Source: SZAS-79 sp031376265
Lineage (GTDB): Bacteria; Pseudomonadota; Gammaproteobacteria; Burkholderiales; SG8-39
Direction: 5' to 3'
NCBI GenBank assembly: GCA_031376265.1
Contig: JANMDK010000391.1
Location: 1-20,807 of the forward strand
DNA: 20,807 nt
Both the position numbers and the translations under genes were made by a program. Positions 5,717-13,718 of this stretch are shown here, piece by piece. The notes under the pieces were generated by a model, which was not told the origin of the DNA, did not search any database, and worked only from the letters and a program-made list of their open reading frames with translations. How positions within the stretch are numbered: the stretch's first letter is position 1; every line of letters begins with the position of its first letter.

Positions 5717-7690
5717 TTGAGCCCTTCACTGCCTAATTGGCTAAGGCGCAGGTTCACCCGGTCCGAGGCCCAAGGCGCCGAGCGCCTTAAGGCTTACCCT
5801 GACGCCACGCGTGTTTCCGAGTTGATCGAAGCAGGTATCGCCGCCGAGGCGGGCGGTGACCCCAAACTGTCGGAACGTCTCTTCCGCGAGGCTGTCGAGG
5901 CTGACCATGGGTCGGCCGCTGCCTATATGAATCTGGGGATCGCGTTGCAAAACACGCTGGATTTTCGTGCCGCCGCGAACGCGCATGAGGAAGCAATACG
6001 GCTCGATCCATCTCTGGTCAACGCACACCAAAATCTTGGGCTTGCGCGCTTGGGCCTCGACGATGCCCAACGCGCGGAGCAGGCCTTTCGTACGGCTTTA
6101 CGATTGCGCCCCGAGTTTCCGGAGGCGTGGGTCGGCTTGGCCGAAGCGCTCGAATCCACAGGGCGCGATCACGAGGCGCTGGTGGCATTGGAAACCGCGA
6201 TTTCGCAGCGTGAGCAATACGTCGGAGCGCTTTTCAACGCCGCGGTACTGCTGCGCAGGCTGGGTCGCCTGGACGAAGCTGAAAGACTGCTGCGCCACAT
6301 TCCGGCAACCCATCCCGAGTTCGCGAATGCGATGACGGCGCTCGCCGCGACTCTGCGCGACCAGGGCAGGATAGACGAGGCCGTTGCCGCCCTTCGCGCG
6401 GCGTCGCAAAGCGCTCCCCACTCCTGGGTGGCGCAGAGCGAACTTCTATTCACGCTCGGGTTTTCAGATAAAGTCAGCGCAGAAGGATTGTTTGCCGAAC
6501 ACTTTAATGCCGGACGCCGCATTGAAGAGGCAACGCCGCGCTGGACGCGCCGATTCGCCAACACTCCGGACCCGGAGCGCGTCCTCAAAATCGGCTATTT
6601 GTCGAGTGATTTCCGCGCGCATTCGGTAGCGCGGTTCACCGAGTTTTTATTCACGTGCCATCGGCGCGATCGGGTAAAGGTCTACGCTTATTCGTCCACT
6701 CCACACCACGACGCGGTGACCGCGAGAATCATCGATGCCGCGGATGGCTGGCGGGATCTTCGCGAACAGACGGACGCTGCCGTTGCGGGTGCAATATTGG
6801 ATGACCAGATCGACCTGTTGGTGGATCTCGCCGGCCACACCAGCGGTTCACGCCTCGTGGTGATGGCCGGTCGCGCTGCCCCGGTGCAACTGACGTGGCT
6901 CGGCTATATGAACACCACCGGCATCACCCAAGTCGACTACCGCATTACCGATCCGATCGCCGATCCGCCCGGCATGAGCGAGACCCTGTACACCGAACGA
7001 CTTGTCCGGATGCCTCGCAGCCAGTGGTGCTTTCGGCCGCCCGAGGCCGCGCGCGCCGTGCCGGCGGCGCGGGATGAAACAATGCGGGAATTCACCTTTG
7101 GCATGTTGAATCAGTTTGCAAAGGTCTCCGAGGCCAGCATTTGCCTCTGGATTGCGATACTGCGAGCGCTGCCTGCGGCCCGCTTGCGAGTGGTTAACGT
7201 ACCGCCCGGCAGTGCGACCGAGAAACTTTTTCGAAAACTCTCCGGCGCCGGCATCGATCCCGCAAGATTCGATCTCATAGAGCGGGTGCCTCACGCGGAC
7301 TACTTTCGCCTGTACGCGCAGGTCGACGCCTGTCTCGATACGACGCCGTACAGCGGCGGGACGACAACGTGCGACGCATTGTTTCTGGGAGTACCTGTGG
7401 TGACACTTGCCGGCAGACGTCCGATCTCGCGCAGTTCAGCCAGCCTGCTCACCGCGGTGGGACTGCCGGAATTGATTGCTCAGTCGCCTGAGGAGTTCGT
7501 CGCGATCGCCTGCGGCCTGGCAGCGAAACAGGCGTGGTCGACTGATGCGCGGGTCGCATTGCGCAAGCGGATGATCGCCTCGCCACTGATGGACGAGGAG
7601 GGGTTTGTACAAGACCTGGAGGCTCTGTACCGCCGGGTGTGGCGGGATTGGTGCGCCGCTCAGGGGCCGGACCGATCCGTTTCGCCTTAG
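5717..7690 (+). CDS. TPR protein with GT41 (O-GlcNAc-transferase-like) domain, canonical active-site motifs
   Basis: This is a 657-aa protein if it starts at TTG 5717. The frame is open further left to an ATG at 5399, but that would lie over the gene at 5337-5624 and both candidate promoters, and encodes Arg/Ser-rich low-quality sequence. No good ribosome site precedes 5717, so the exact start is uncertain. TPRs fill about residues 33-230. The GT41 domain spans about 288-645 with IGYLSSDFRAH (His302), DLAGHTSGSRL, LGYMNTTG, DYRITDPIADPP, FGMLNQFAKV (Lys469) and LDTTPYSGGTTTCDALFLGVPVV. These match the conserved positions of bacterial O-linked GlcNAc transferase-like enzymes, so it is the best candidate of the set for an active enzyme. 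It is cytoplasmic. It is a divergently oriented paralogue of the gene at 2916-5267 and converges with the membrane protein at 7712 (21-bp gap). Confidence 0.85.
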   Translation: MSPSLPNWLRRRFTRSEAQGAERLKAYPDATRVSELIEAGIAAEAGGDPKLSERLFREAVEADHGSAAAYMNLGIALQNTLDFRAAANAHEEAIRLDPSLVNAHQNLGLARLGLDDAQRAEQAFRTALRLRPEFPEAWVGLAEALESTGRDHEALVALETAISQREQYVGALFNAAVLLRRLGRLDEAERLLRHIPATHPEFANAMTALAATLRDQGRIDEAVAALRAASQSAPHSWVAQSELLFTLGFSDKVSAEGLFAEHFNAGRRIEEATPRWTRRFANTPDPERVLKIGYLSSDFRAHSVARFTEFLFTCHRRDRVKVYAYSSTPHHDAVTARIIDAADGWRDLREQTDAAVAGAILDDQIDLLVDLAGHTSGSRLVVMAGRAAPVQLTWLGYMNTTGITQVDYRITDPIADPPGMSETLYTERLVRMPRSQWCFRPPEAARAVPAARDETMREFTFGMLNQFAKVSEASICLWIAILRALPAARLRVVNVPPGSATEKLFRKLSGAGIDPARFDLIERVPHADYFRLYAQVDACLDTTPYSGGTTTCDALFLGVPVVTLAGRRPISRSSASLLTAVGLPELIAQSPEEFVAIACGLAAKQAWSTDARVALRKRMIASPLMDEEGFVQDLEALYRRVWRDWCAAQGPDRSVSP

Positions 7691-7711
7691 GGACGCCAGC
7701 CGGAGCCATCG

Positions 7712-9517
7712 CTACTCGCGGCGTGTGGGGTTCTGAGGGCGCGCTCGCCGCCAGGTCAGGCGTATTAGCCAAGTCAACGCGCCGAGAACGGTGGCTATGC
7801 TCAAACCGTTTGCGAGCCGCTGCCCGAGGGAGAACTTCGGCGCATAGGATTTATAGCTCGTAAACGCCCGGGCCGATTCGAGTTCGGACACCCGGAAATG
7901 CGTCCCCGGTTCGCAGCCATTTGCCACGCCCTCCGAGTAGCAAGCGGGATTTTTCAGGTTGAGAAAGCCGTTTTTTTCGGCATAGATCGAGCCTCCCGCC
8001 AGTCCGCCCACGGGGAAGCGCTCGAGGTAATAGCCGAATTGGGGCTGGTAGCAGCGCAACTGCGAGACATTCGCGGTCATGACATCGTCGCGGCCGACCG
8101 GAGAGAACGCCTCGCCCTTCTCATTCACGAAAACCCCGATGTAGTCGATTCGCGGCGTTGTCCTTCCGGCCTTCGCATCGAGGTAGGCGTGTTCGATCTT
8201 GTCCGGATCATAGCCCAGCGCCAGTCCGCTATCCCAGTCCCTTGCGCCCGCCCAGAACAGGACGAACGCAATTAAAGCCACTTTGACCGGAAAGCGCGCG
8301 AAGACTCCGGCCTTGTCGGCCATTACGGCCGAAACGACGATGATCGCGGGTATATAAACGGACCAGAAGCGCACGAGCAAACTCATCGAGTCGACGATCG
8401 GCAACGATTTCAAAAACAGGTTCCAACCTGCAGAATAAAAATTCATCAATATCGGCGCGAGCAGCAGGACCAAGGCGGCGAGGGCCGCCACCTTCCTGAT
8501 GGGGCCGCTCAGGGCCCACGTCCTCGCAGCTCCGGCGCGACCGCCAAGCATGGCCCACAGGACCAGCAGGACGGGCAGGATGCCGACGCTGAAATCCCAT
8601 TCTTCACGCGAAGCGATCGGGACGGCGCTGTTAACGATCGCCTGGCCGAATTCGTCCCCCTCGGCAAATGAAAGTGTAAACAGGCTTCTGGCCAAGGCAT
8701 TCAGCAACGCAGTGACCGAGTCGAAGCCGGGTAACGAGTAGTAGTTGCGCGGAAAGTTGTGCGCGAAAGCCATGACAGCGGCCAATTTGCTTGCCGACAC
8801 CAACAGGGAGACGCAAGTGGCAATCATGCCGCCGCGACACACGTCCCGCCAGTCCACATCGCTTTGGGTCACGATGGCAAACGCGATCAGCAAAGCGGCA
8901 GCGTGGAGCACGGGCAACATGGCTGGAAGGGCGCCCGCATAAACGATCGAGGCGAGCAAGAGGCCGGCTATGACTCCACCGGCATGTCGCACACCGAACA
9001 GATCCCGTTGCAGCAGGAGTACGGCGACCAAAGGCGCCAGCATGATCTCGACCCAGTTCAGATGGCCAATCATCGCGCGCGTCCAGAAGAAGCCATTCGA
9101 GAGGAACAAGACGCCGCCGAGCGCGGCTGCAAATGGCGTCGTCTTGAATCCTGCGCGCAACAGCCACATCATCCCGAGACCCCCGGCGACGCCATACAGG
9201 ATGACGCCCGAAAAAATCGCGTGTCGGGGGCCGAACAAGATGGCCAGGATCTGGAACACGGAGTAATACATCGATTGCGCATCTGCGTAAGCGACGATGC
9301 CGCCGCAAAAAGACGGCGTGTACCATTGCGGCACGATTCCGTTGTTGCGAAACCAGTAGTAGCCATCCAGAAGTCGCGGCATGGAATACGCGTAGTCGTC
9401 GCCGATCGTGCTCGAATAGAAATATTGCGAGAATCGAACTCCCACGACCAGCGTCGCAAGCAGCATCGGAAGGAGCCACCACCCGGATGCGGCGGCCATT
9501 TTCCAAAGCCGGCTCAA
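7712..9517 (-). CDS. Polytopic membrane protein, possible GT-C-type glycosyltransferase
   Basis: This is a 601-aa protein with an N-terminal membrane segment (about 13-30), then a loop with IGDDYAYSMP, many further membrane helices, a soluble C-terminal part with several Cys (RCYQPQFGYY, NPACYSEG, NGCEPG) and a last helix near 575-590. An acidic pair in the first outer loop, followed by multiple helices and a C-terminal soluble domain, is the layout of GT-C enzymes that use polyprenyl-linked sugars; I cannot assign a specific family. The start is taken as TTG 9517, which overlaps the GtrA stop as TTGA and has GGAG five bases upstream; an ATG at 9499 is the alternative. It is the last gene of the operon. 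Confidence 0.75.
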   Translation of the reverse strand: MSRLWKMAAASGWWLLPMLLATLVVGVRFSQYFYSSTIGDDYAYSMPRLLDGYYWFRNNGIVPQWYTPSFCGGIVAYADAQSMYYSVFQILAILFGPRHAIFSGVILYGVAGGLGMMWLLRAGFKTTPFAAALGGVLFLSNGFFWTRAMIGHLNWVEIMLAPLVAVLLLQRDLFGVRHAGGVIAGLLLASIVYAGALPAMLPVLHAAALLIAFAIVTQSDVDWRDVCRGGMIATCVSLLVSASKLAAVMAFAHNFPRNYYSLPGFDSVTALLNALARSLFTLSFAEGDEFGQAIVNSAVPIASREEWDFSVGILPVLLVLWAMLGGRAGAARTWALSGPIRKVAALAALVLLLAPILMNFYSAGWNLFLKSLPIVDSMSLLVRFWSVYIPAIIVVSAVMADKAGVFARFPVKVALIAFVLFWAGARDWDSGLALGYDPDKIEHAYLDAKAGRTTPRIDYIGVFVNEKGEAFSPVGRDDVMTANVSQLRCYQPQFGYYLERFPVGGLAGGSIYAEKNGFLNLKNPACYSEGVANGCEPGTHFRVSELESARAFTSYKSYAPKFSLGQRLANGLSIATVLGALTWLIRLTWRRARPQNPTRRE

Positions 9518-9930
9518 CCTTTCTCCGAGGCCTGAACCGGAGCGGGTTTAGCAAACACTATTCGCGCCATGAGCAGATAGGAAAATGCCGCCATTGGAAA
9601 CGACAGGATTGCCTGCGGCAGCAAATCCCCCCGGATCCATTCGGACAACCACCCAAGCAACAGGAGGTTCACGCCATACACCAGCAGATAGCAAAAGAAA
9701 AAACGTGGCAACCGGACCAGCGCGGTGTCGCGAAATACGTAGCCGCCTGTCGAGACGAAGTTGAACGCAACACCAGCAACCAACCCGATCAACAATGCCA
9801 GCCATGTCGGTGTTCCTGAAAGGATTGCGGCACTGTAAACGGCGAAACCGAGCAGCGTGTTGACAGCCCCGGCGACCAGGAAGCGCAAGAAGCGGTTGAT
9901 TCGCAGCGAACGAATTACAGCATCAATCAT
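9514..9930 (-). CDS. GtrA-family small membrane protein (putative polyprenyl-phosphate sugar flippase)
   Basis: The 138-aa protein has four membrane helices at about residues 15-36, 43-66, 75-95 and 104-126. Features of the GtrA family are RFLVAGAVNTLLGFAVY at the first helix and FNFVSTGGYVF after the second. GtrA-type proteins (GtrA, GtcA) work with a GtrB/CsbB-type GT2 enzyme and are thought to move undecaprenyl-phosphate-linked sugar across the cytoplasmic membrane. The matching GT2 domain is in the fusion protein at 11748-13712 of the same operon. The ATG at 9930 has no clear ribosome site; the gap to the upstream methyltransferase is 46 bp. Length is normal for the family. Confidence 0.88.
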   Translation of the reverse strand: MIDAVIRSLRINRFLRFLVAGAVNTLLGFAVYSAAILSGTPTWLALLIGLVAGVAFNFVSTGGYVFRDTALVRLPRFFFCYLLVYGVNLLLLGWLSEWIRGDLLPQAILSFPMAAFSYLLMARIVFAKPAPVQASEKG

Positions 9931-9976
9931 CGGGTTGACGGGGGGCGTGGCCGGCGCTCATTTCGCGCATCGCGAA

Positions 9977-10882
9977 TCATGCGCGCTTGAAGCCCGCAGT
10001 CACGACATTCCCGACGTTGATTCCTAGCTTGATGCTTTCTGCTCCGAGGGCGGCGGCCATTCGTCCCAGAATATTTTTTAAACCACGAGGAAGCGGTGCG
10101 AGACGCATCCAATAACGCATCGAGTAAGTATTTGTGAATGCATTTACAGTGACCCCCGAATAGCCCGCGTCCTCAAACAAGTAGCGCAGACTGCGGCGGG
10201 AGAAAATCTGCATGTGCTCGATATCGATAATCGGCGATCGCTTGCCAAGCAAGCGGTTCACCAGGCTGCGGTAATCATGGGTGACGGCGATAAACACTCC
10301 TCCGGACCGCAATAGGCGCGAAGCCGCGAGCGCAGTGACCCTGGGGTCGCCGACGTGTTCTAGCGTCATGAAGCAGCAAATCAGATCGAACGACCCCGCT
10401 TCGAAATTAGCCTCCTCGAACATTCCCTCCCTGATCCAGGCGCGCCGAGAGGCGGGCGCAGTAGCAATCGCGGCGGCAGAGGGCTCGACGCCGACCAGGG
10501 TGCCGAATCCCGCGCGCGACAGGTGTTCGAGAAATATTCCCGAGCCGCTGCCAATTTCCAGGGCGCTATCCCGGCGTGAAAGCGCCTGCAGCGAGGGCTG
10601 GATCGCGCGGATGTAAGCCAGGGCCGCGTCATTCGCCTCTTCCGAACTATCGTAGCCTGCGTCGTGGTATGCGCGCGCGAGCTGTGCTTCCGTCGGAGGT
10701 TGATCAACGTAAACGAGATCGCATTCGGGGCACTGCAGCAATCTGTGGCACATGTATTCCGGCTCTTTGCGCGACGCATAGCTGAACCCGGACAACTTGT
10801 CTGGGTCGATATTTTCCTCGGCGAAGACGTTCGCTTTGTCGGAAGCCGTATTGCAGACCGGACAATTGCGCGATGAATTCAT
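9977..10882 (-). CDS. SAM-dependent methyltransferase with Cys-rich (zinc-binding-like) N-terminus
   Basis: The 301-aa protein has two Cys pairs near the start (C7-x2-C10 and C51-x2-C54, plus C45) that resemble a zinc ribbon. A class I Rossmann methyltransferase domain follows, with motif I LEIGSGSGIFL at about 108-118, an acidic loop GVEPS after beta-2, and CCFMTLEHVGDPR in the position of motif IV. Similar Cys-rich methyltransferases occur in sugar and lipid-linked glycan clusters and modify sugars or carry out C-methylation, but the substrate here is unknown. The start is ATG 10882; no strong ribosome site is visible. It lies 56 bp after the preceding methyltransferase gene. Confidence 0.85.
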   Translation of the reverse strand: MNSSRNCPVCNTASDKANVFAEENIDPDKLSGFSYASRKEPEYMCHRLLQCPECDLVYVDQPPTEAQLARAYHDAGYDSSEEANDAALAYIRAIQPSLQALSRRDSALEIGSGSGIFLEHLSRAGFGTLVGVEPSAAAIATAPASRRAWIREGMFEEANFEAGSFDLICCFMTLEHVGDPRVTALAASRLLRSGGVFIAVTHDYRSLVNRLLGKRSPIIDIEHMQIFSRRSLRYLFEDAGYSGVTVNAFTNTYSMRYWMRLAPLPRGLKNILGRMAAALGAESIKLGINVGNVVTAGFKRA

Positions 10883-10938
10883 GTTTGGTCACGTCTTGGT
10901 CGAGGCACAGCGAACGTTGTGATTCTCTCGAAGTACAT

Positions 10939-11682
10939 TCAGGATTTCGCCGCCGTCAAACCGTATCCGAGAGGGTCTTCCATCGAGCCAAGTCGAAGCA
11001 GGATCGCCGCATGGGCAGCAATGAGAAAGCCGAGCGTCCCGGGCAGGGTAACAATGGCGAGAGGCCAGGACCACAGCGCCTGAAACCATTTTCGCGGGCG
11101 TATTAGGCGAATAGTCAATACCAGGAGCTTGTTTGCAATTACAGCTACGTCGTTGCCACGCTCCGTGATACGGACGGAGGAAAACCCCGCCGCATTCAGC
11201 AACGCAGTCAGTCGATACGGCGTAAATCGGCTGTAATCGTGCGGCAGATGGTGCAGTCGCGCCGACCATGGAACAGTCATCAACAAGGAACCGCCCGGCC
11301 GCATCACCCGAAGCAGGTCGACCAAGAATATTGCTGGTTCCGGCACATGTTCCAATACTTCGACACAAAGTACATGATCGAAGCTTGCATCGGGAAACGG
11401 GAGCCGGATCCCGTCATAGTAGTGAATATCCGGGTTTCGAAGCATGCCGAACTCGCCTGCCGAGTCCACATCGGCTCCAACATATTCCACTCCCTTCATC
11501 AGGTCGCGCCAAGGTGATTCCCCCGCGCCGACATCGAGAACGCGGCCTTGCCACGAATTCACGTTCCCGCGGAGAAACCGGTAAATAGTCAGCAATTGCA
11601 GATCAAGCAGGCAGCGGATTGCGAACAACGAGGGATTATCGGCTTGTGAGCGTACGGGGATCGGCTTAAAAGTTTCGGACAA
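10939..11682 (-). CDS. Class I SAM-dependent methyltransferase with hydrophobic C-terminus
   Basis: The 247-aa protein has motif I VLDVGAGESPW at about 48-58, an acidic YVGADVDS after beta-2, CVEVLEHVPEP (106-116) and RPGGSLLMTVPW. It then has HDYSRFTPYRL, common in methyltransferases of glycan clusters. Residues about 184-230 contain hydrophobic stretches (KLLVLTIRLI and AIVTLPGTLGFLIAAHAAILL) that suggest membrane association. The start is a TTG at 11682: an in-frame TGA sits two codons upstream and a perfect AGGAGG lies seven bases before the TTG. It probably methylates a sugar or lipid-linked intermediate; the substrate is not known. Confidence 0.85.
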   Translation of the reverse strand: MSETFKPIPVRSQADNPSLFAIRCLLDLQLLTIYRFLRGNVNSWQGRVLDVGAGESPWRDLMKGVEYVGADVDSAGEFGMLRNPDIHYYDGIRLPFPDASFDHVLCVEVLEHVPEPAIFLVDLLRVMRPGGSLLMTVPWSARLHHLPHDYSRFTPYRLTALLNAAGFSSVRITERGNDVAVIANKLLVLTIRLIRPRKWFQALWSWPLAIVTLPGTLGFLIAAHAAILLRLGSMEDPLGYGLTAAKS

Positions 11683-11689
11683 GACTCAT

Positions 11690-11695
11690 CCTCCT
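11690..11695 (-). promoter_or_regulatory. Strong ribosome binding site fixing a TTG start
   Basis: The minus strand reads AGGAGG, then seven bases (ATGAGTC), then TTG at 11682. The ATG inside the spacer is too close to the AGGAGG to be used and is in another frame. The TGA formed there (11688-11686) is in frame with the TTG, so no start further upstream is possible. Confidence 0.8.
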
Positions 11696-11747
11696 GTACC
11701 TCACGCTTCAAGGTGCGGGTGTCGACATGCGGCCACTCGCGCCACTT

Positions 11748-13712
11748 CTACCGTGCTTTCCCGTCGGGCAATAGATCGGTCGTTTTTCCGTTGCGGATCA
11801 GCGCCGCTCGTATCAACCGAGGTCGCCCCTTCACTTCCGTCATGATCTTGGCGATATATTCACCCACCACCCCGATTGCAAACAGATTGATCGATCCGAA
11901 CATGAGGATCGAAATCAGCAGCGTGGTCGCGCCTCGCGGCGCGATATCCGGCACGAATATCCGCAGCAATGCGATGACGACGGCCGCCAGCCCGGAAATG
12001 ACCAGCAGCGATGCGCCGAGCCAGGTCAGCATGGTAAGTGGGGTGTTGCTGAACGAGAAAATGCCTCTTTTTGCCCAATCGATATTGCTCAGAAGACTGT
12101 TGGTGGACAGGCCGAACATGCGTTTTGGCCGAAGGTAATCGACGCCGGTTTGGCGGAAGCCGACGTAGGCACGCAGTCCGCGCACAAACAGGTCCCGCTC
12201 CGGGCAGTTGAGCAGCCATCCGATGACGCGCCGGTCCATCAGCGAGAAATCTCCCGCGTCGTGCGGGATCTGAATGTAGCTGAATGCGGCAAAGATGCGA
12301 TAGAACAGCTTGTAAAGCAGGCCCCAGAGCAGCGGCATTTGGCGCTTGACGCGCCGCCCATAGACGACGTCATGGCCCGCCTCCCACTGTGCGTGGAACT
12401 GTTCGATCAGTTCCGGGGGGTCCTGCAGGTCACCATCGAGCAGCACCACCCCATCCATCGTGGACAGTTCCATGCCGCTTCGAAACGCCATCTGCGACCC
12501 GAAATTGCGCGAATGGGTGATGCCGATGACGTGCGGGTCGGTTTCGCTCAGTTCGCGGATTACGCGCGCACTTTCATCTGGACTGCAGTCGTTGACAAAG
12601 ATGATCTCATAGTCGATATCGAGCTTCCTGAACGTCTCGGTCAGCCGCTTGTGCATTATGGGGATGGCGGGCTCATCCTTGTAGCAGGCTACGATGGCCG
12701 ACAGGCTGCGCCCCCGCACATTCGGATCGCTTTTCGTCGCGGCCGCCAACTCGGATTGGGTGAGCGTGCGGATCCATTCGGCGGTTGACAAGAGCCCTTG
12801 CTCGAGCGTCGTGAGCGGCTTCCATCCCAGCAATGAGATTGCCTTGCTGGAGTCCGAGTACCAGTCAGCCAGATCCCAGGCGCGCCCATCCATCGCGCCG
12901 AACTTGGGTTCCGCGGTCACGCTGAATACCCGACGCGTCGTTTCGGCCAGGTCGGCGATGGTGGTCTTGGTCCCTGTGCCGATATTGAAGCTCTCGCCGT
13001 ACAGGCCGGGATGCATCGCCGTGGCGGACAGGATAAAGGCTGCGCACACGTCATCGACATGGATGAAATCGCGCGAAGTACGCGGATCGACGAAAGGTGG
13101 CAGGGTGCCCGCGAGCGCGTGGCGCAATAGCGTCGGAATAAGGCGGGAGGTGTCCTCGAAAGGGCCGTAGACCGAATACAGCCGCAAATTCGCGCAGGGA
13201 AAGCTGCGAAATTTCCCCATGTACCGCAGATAGGCGGCGATTGCCGTTTTCGAGACGGCGTACGGGCTGTTCGGTTCGCTTATGGCGTCCTCGGCGGGCG
13301 CGGCGCAATTGGTCCCGTACTCGGAGGAACTGCCGGCGTGGATGAACGCCGCGCAGGTGCGTTTAGCCAGCAGTTCCGCCAGATTGACGATCGACAGAAA
13401 ATTCGTCTCGTAGATCCGGCTGGCGTCCGTCTCGAACGAATAGGCGCCATAAGCCACGCAGTCGAAAACCGTTTGTGGCCCGATGCTGTTGACCATGTTC
13501 TTGGTTGCGGCAGGGTCATTGAGGTCGACCGCAATGATTCGTTCATCACGGACGTCCGCCAGGCGCCAATTCTTGCCGCGGCGGACCACGGCAAAGGCAT
13601 CGTCGCGGACCTCGGCAAGCATCTTGAACAGGCGCGCGCCGATGAACCCGGAGGCGCCGGTCACCACTATCGGGCCGTGCAGCGCCCGGATGTATGCGTG
13701 AAGATCGGTCAT
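11748..13712 (-). CDS. Fusion of NAD(P)-dependent sugar epimerase/dehydratase (SDR) and GT2 polyprenyl-phosphate glycosyltransferase (GtrB/CsbB-like)
   Basis: The 654-aa protein has two full domains. Residues about 12-318 are an extended SDR: cofactor loop TGASGFIG (G19, G22, G25), GSSSEYG at 127-133, catalytic YxxxK at Y151/K155, then RLYSVYGP, RDFIHVDD and FNIGTGT. It should epimerise, reduce or dehydrate a nucleotide sugar. After a linker of roughly 20 residues, residues 337-565 are GT2: SAIVACYKDE, FVNDCSPDES, SRNFG, DGDLQDPPE (D426, D428), GDFSLMDRR and VRGLRAYVGF. Two membrane helices follow at about 560-585 and 597-620. This is the layout of GtrB/CsbB/DPM1-like enzymes that load a sugar onto undecaprenyl phosphate. 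Fusion would couple sugar making to lipid loading. Start ATG 13712, six bases after the preceding stop. Each half has about the length of the usual separate protein; I see no frameshift. Confidence 0.9.
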   Translation of the reverse strand: MTDLHAYIRALHGPIVVTGASGFIGARLFKMLAEVRDDAFAVVRRGKNWRLADVRDERIIAVDLNDPAATKNMVNSIGPQTVFDCVAYGAYSFETDASRIYETNFLSIVNLAELLAKRTCAAFIHAGSSSEYGTNCAAPAEDAISEPNSPYAVSKTAIAAYLRYMGKFRSFPCANLRLYSVYGPFEDTSRLIPTLLRHALAGTLPPFVDPRTSRDFIHVDDVCAAFILSATAMHPGLYGESFNIGTGTKTTIADLAETTRRVFSVTAEPKFGAMDGRAWDLADWYSDSSKAISLLGWKPLTTLEQGLLSTAEWIRTLTQSELAAATKSDPNVRGRSLSAIVACYKDEPAIPIMHKRLTETFRKLDIDYEIIFVNDCSPDESARVIRELSETDPHVIGITHSRNFGSQMAFRSGMELSTMDGVVLLDGDLQDPPELIEQFHAQWEAGHDVVYGRRVKRQMPLLWGLLYKLFYRIFAAFSYIQIPHDAGDFSLMDRRVIGWLLNCPERDLFVRGLRAYVGFRQTGVDYLRPKRMFGLSTNSLLSNIDWAKRGIFSFSNTPLTMLTWLGASLLVISGLAAVVIALLRIFVPDIAPRGATTLLISILMFGSINLFAIGVVGEYIAKIMTEVKGRPRLIRAALIRNGKTTDLLPDGKAR

Positions 13713-13718
13713 GCCGCT

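Noticed and set aside
5695..5736. 13-codon plus-strand frame before the GT41 TTG start as a leader peptide
   Set aside because: No ribosome site and no regulatory structure visible.
7971..7977. Seven-T run as a second phase-variation tract
   Set aside because: Seven A/T bases encoding Lys-Asn is short for slippage switching and lies near the C-terminal end of the gene, so a shift would have less effect.
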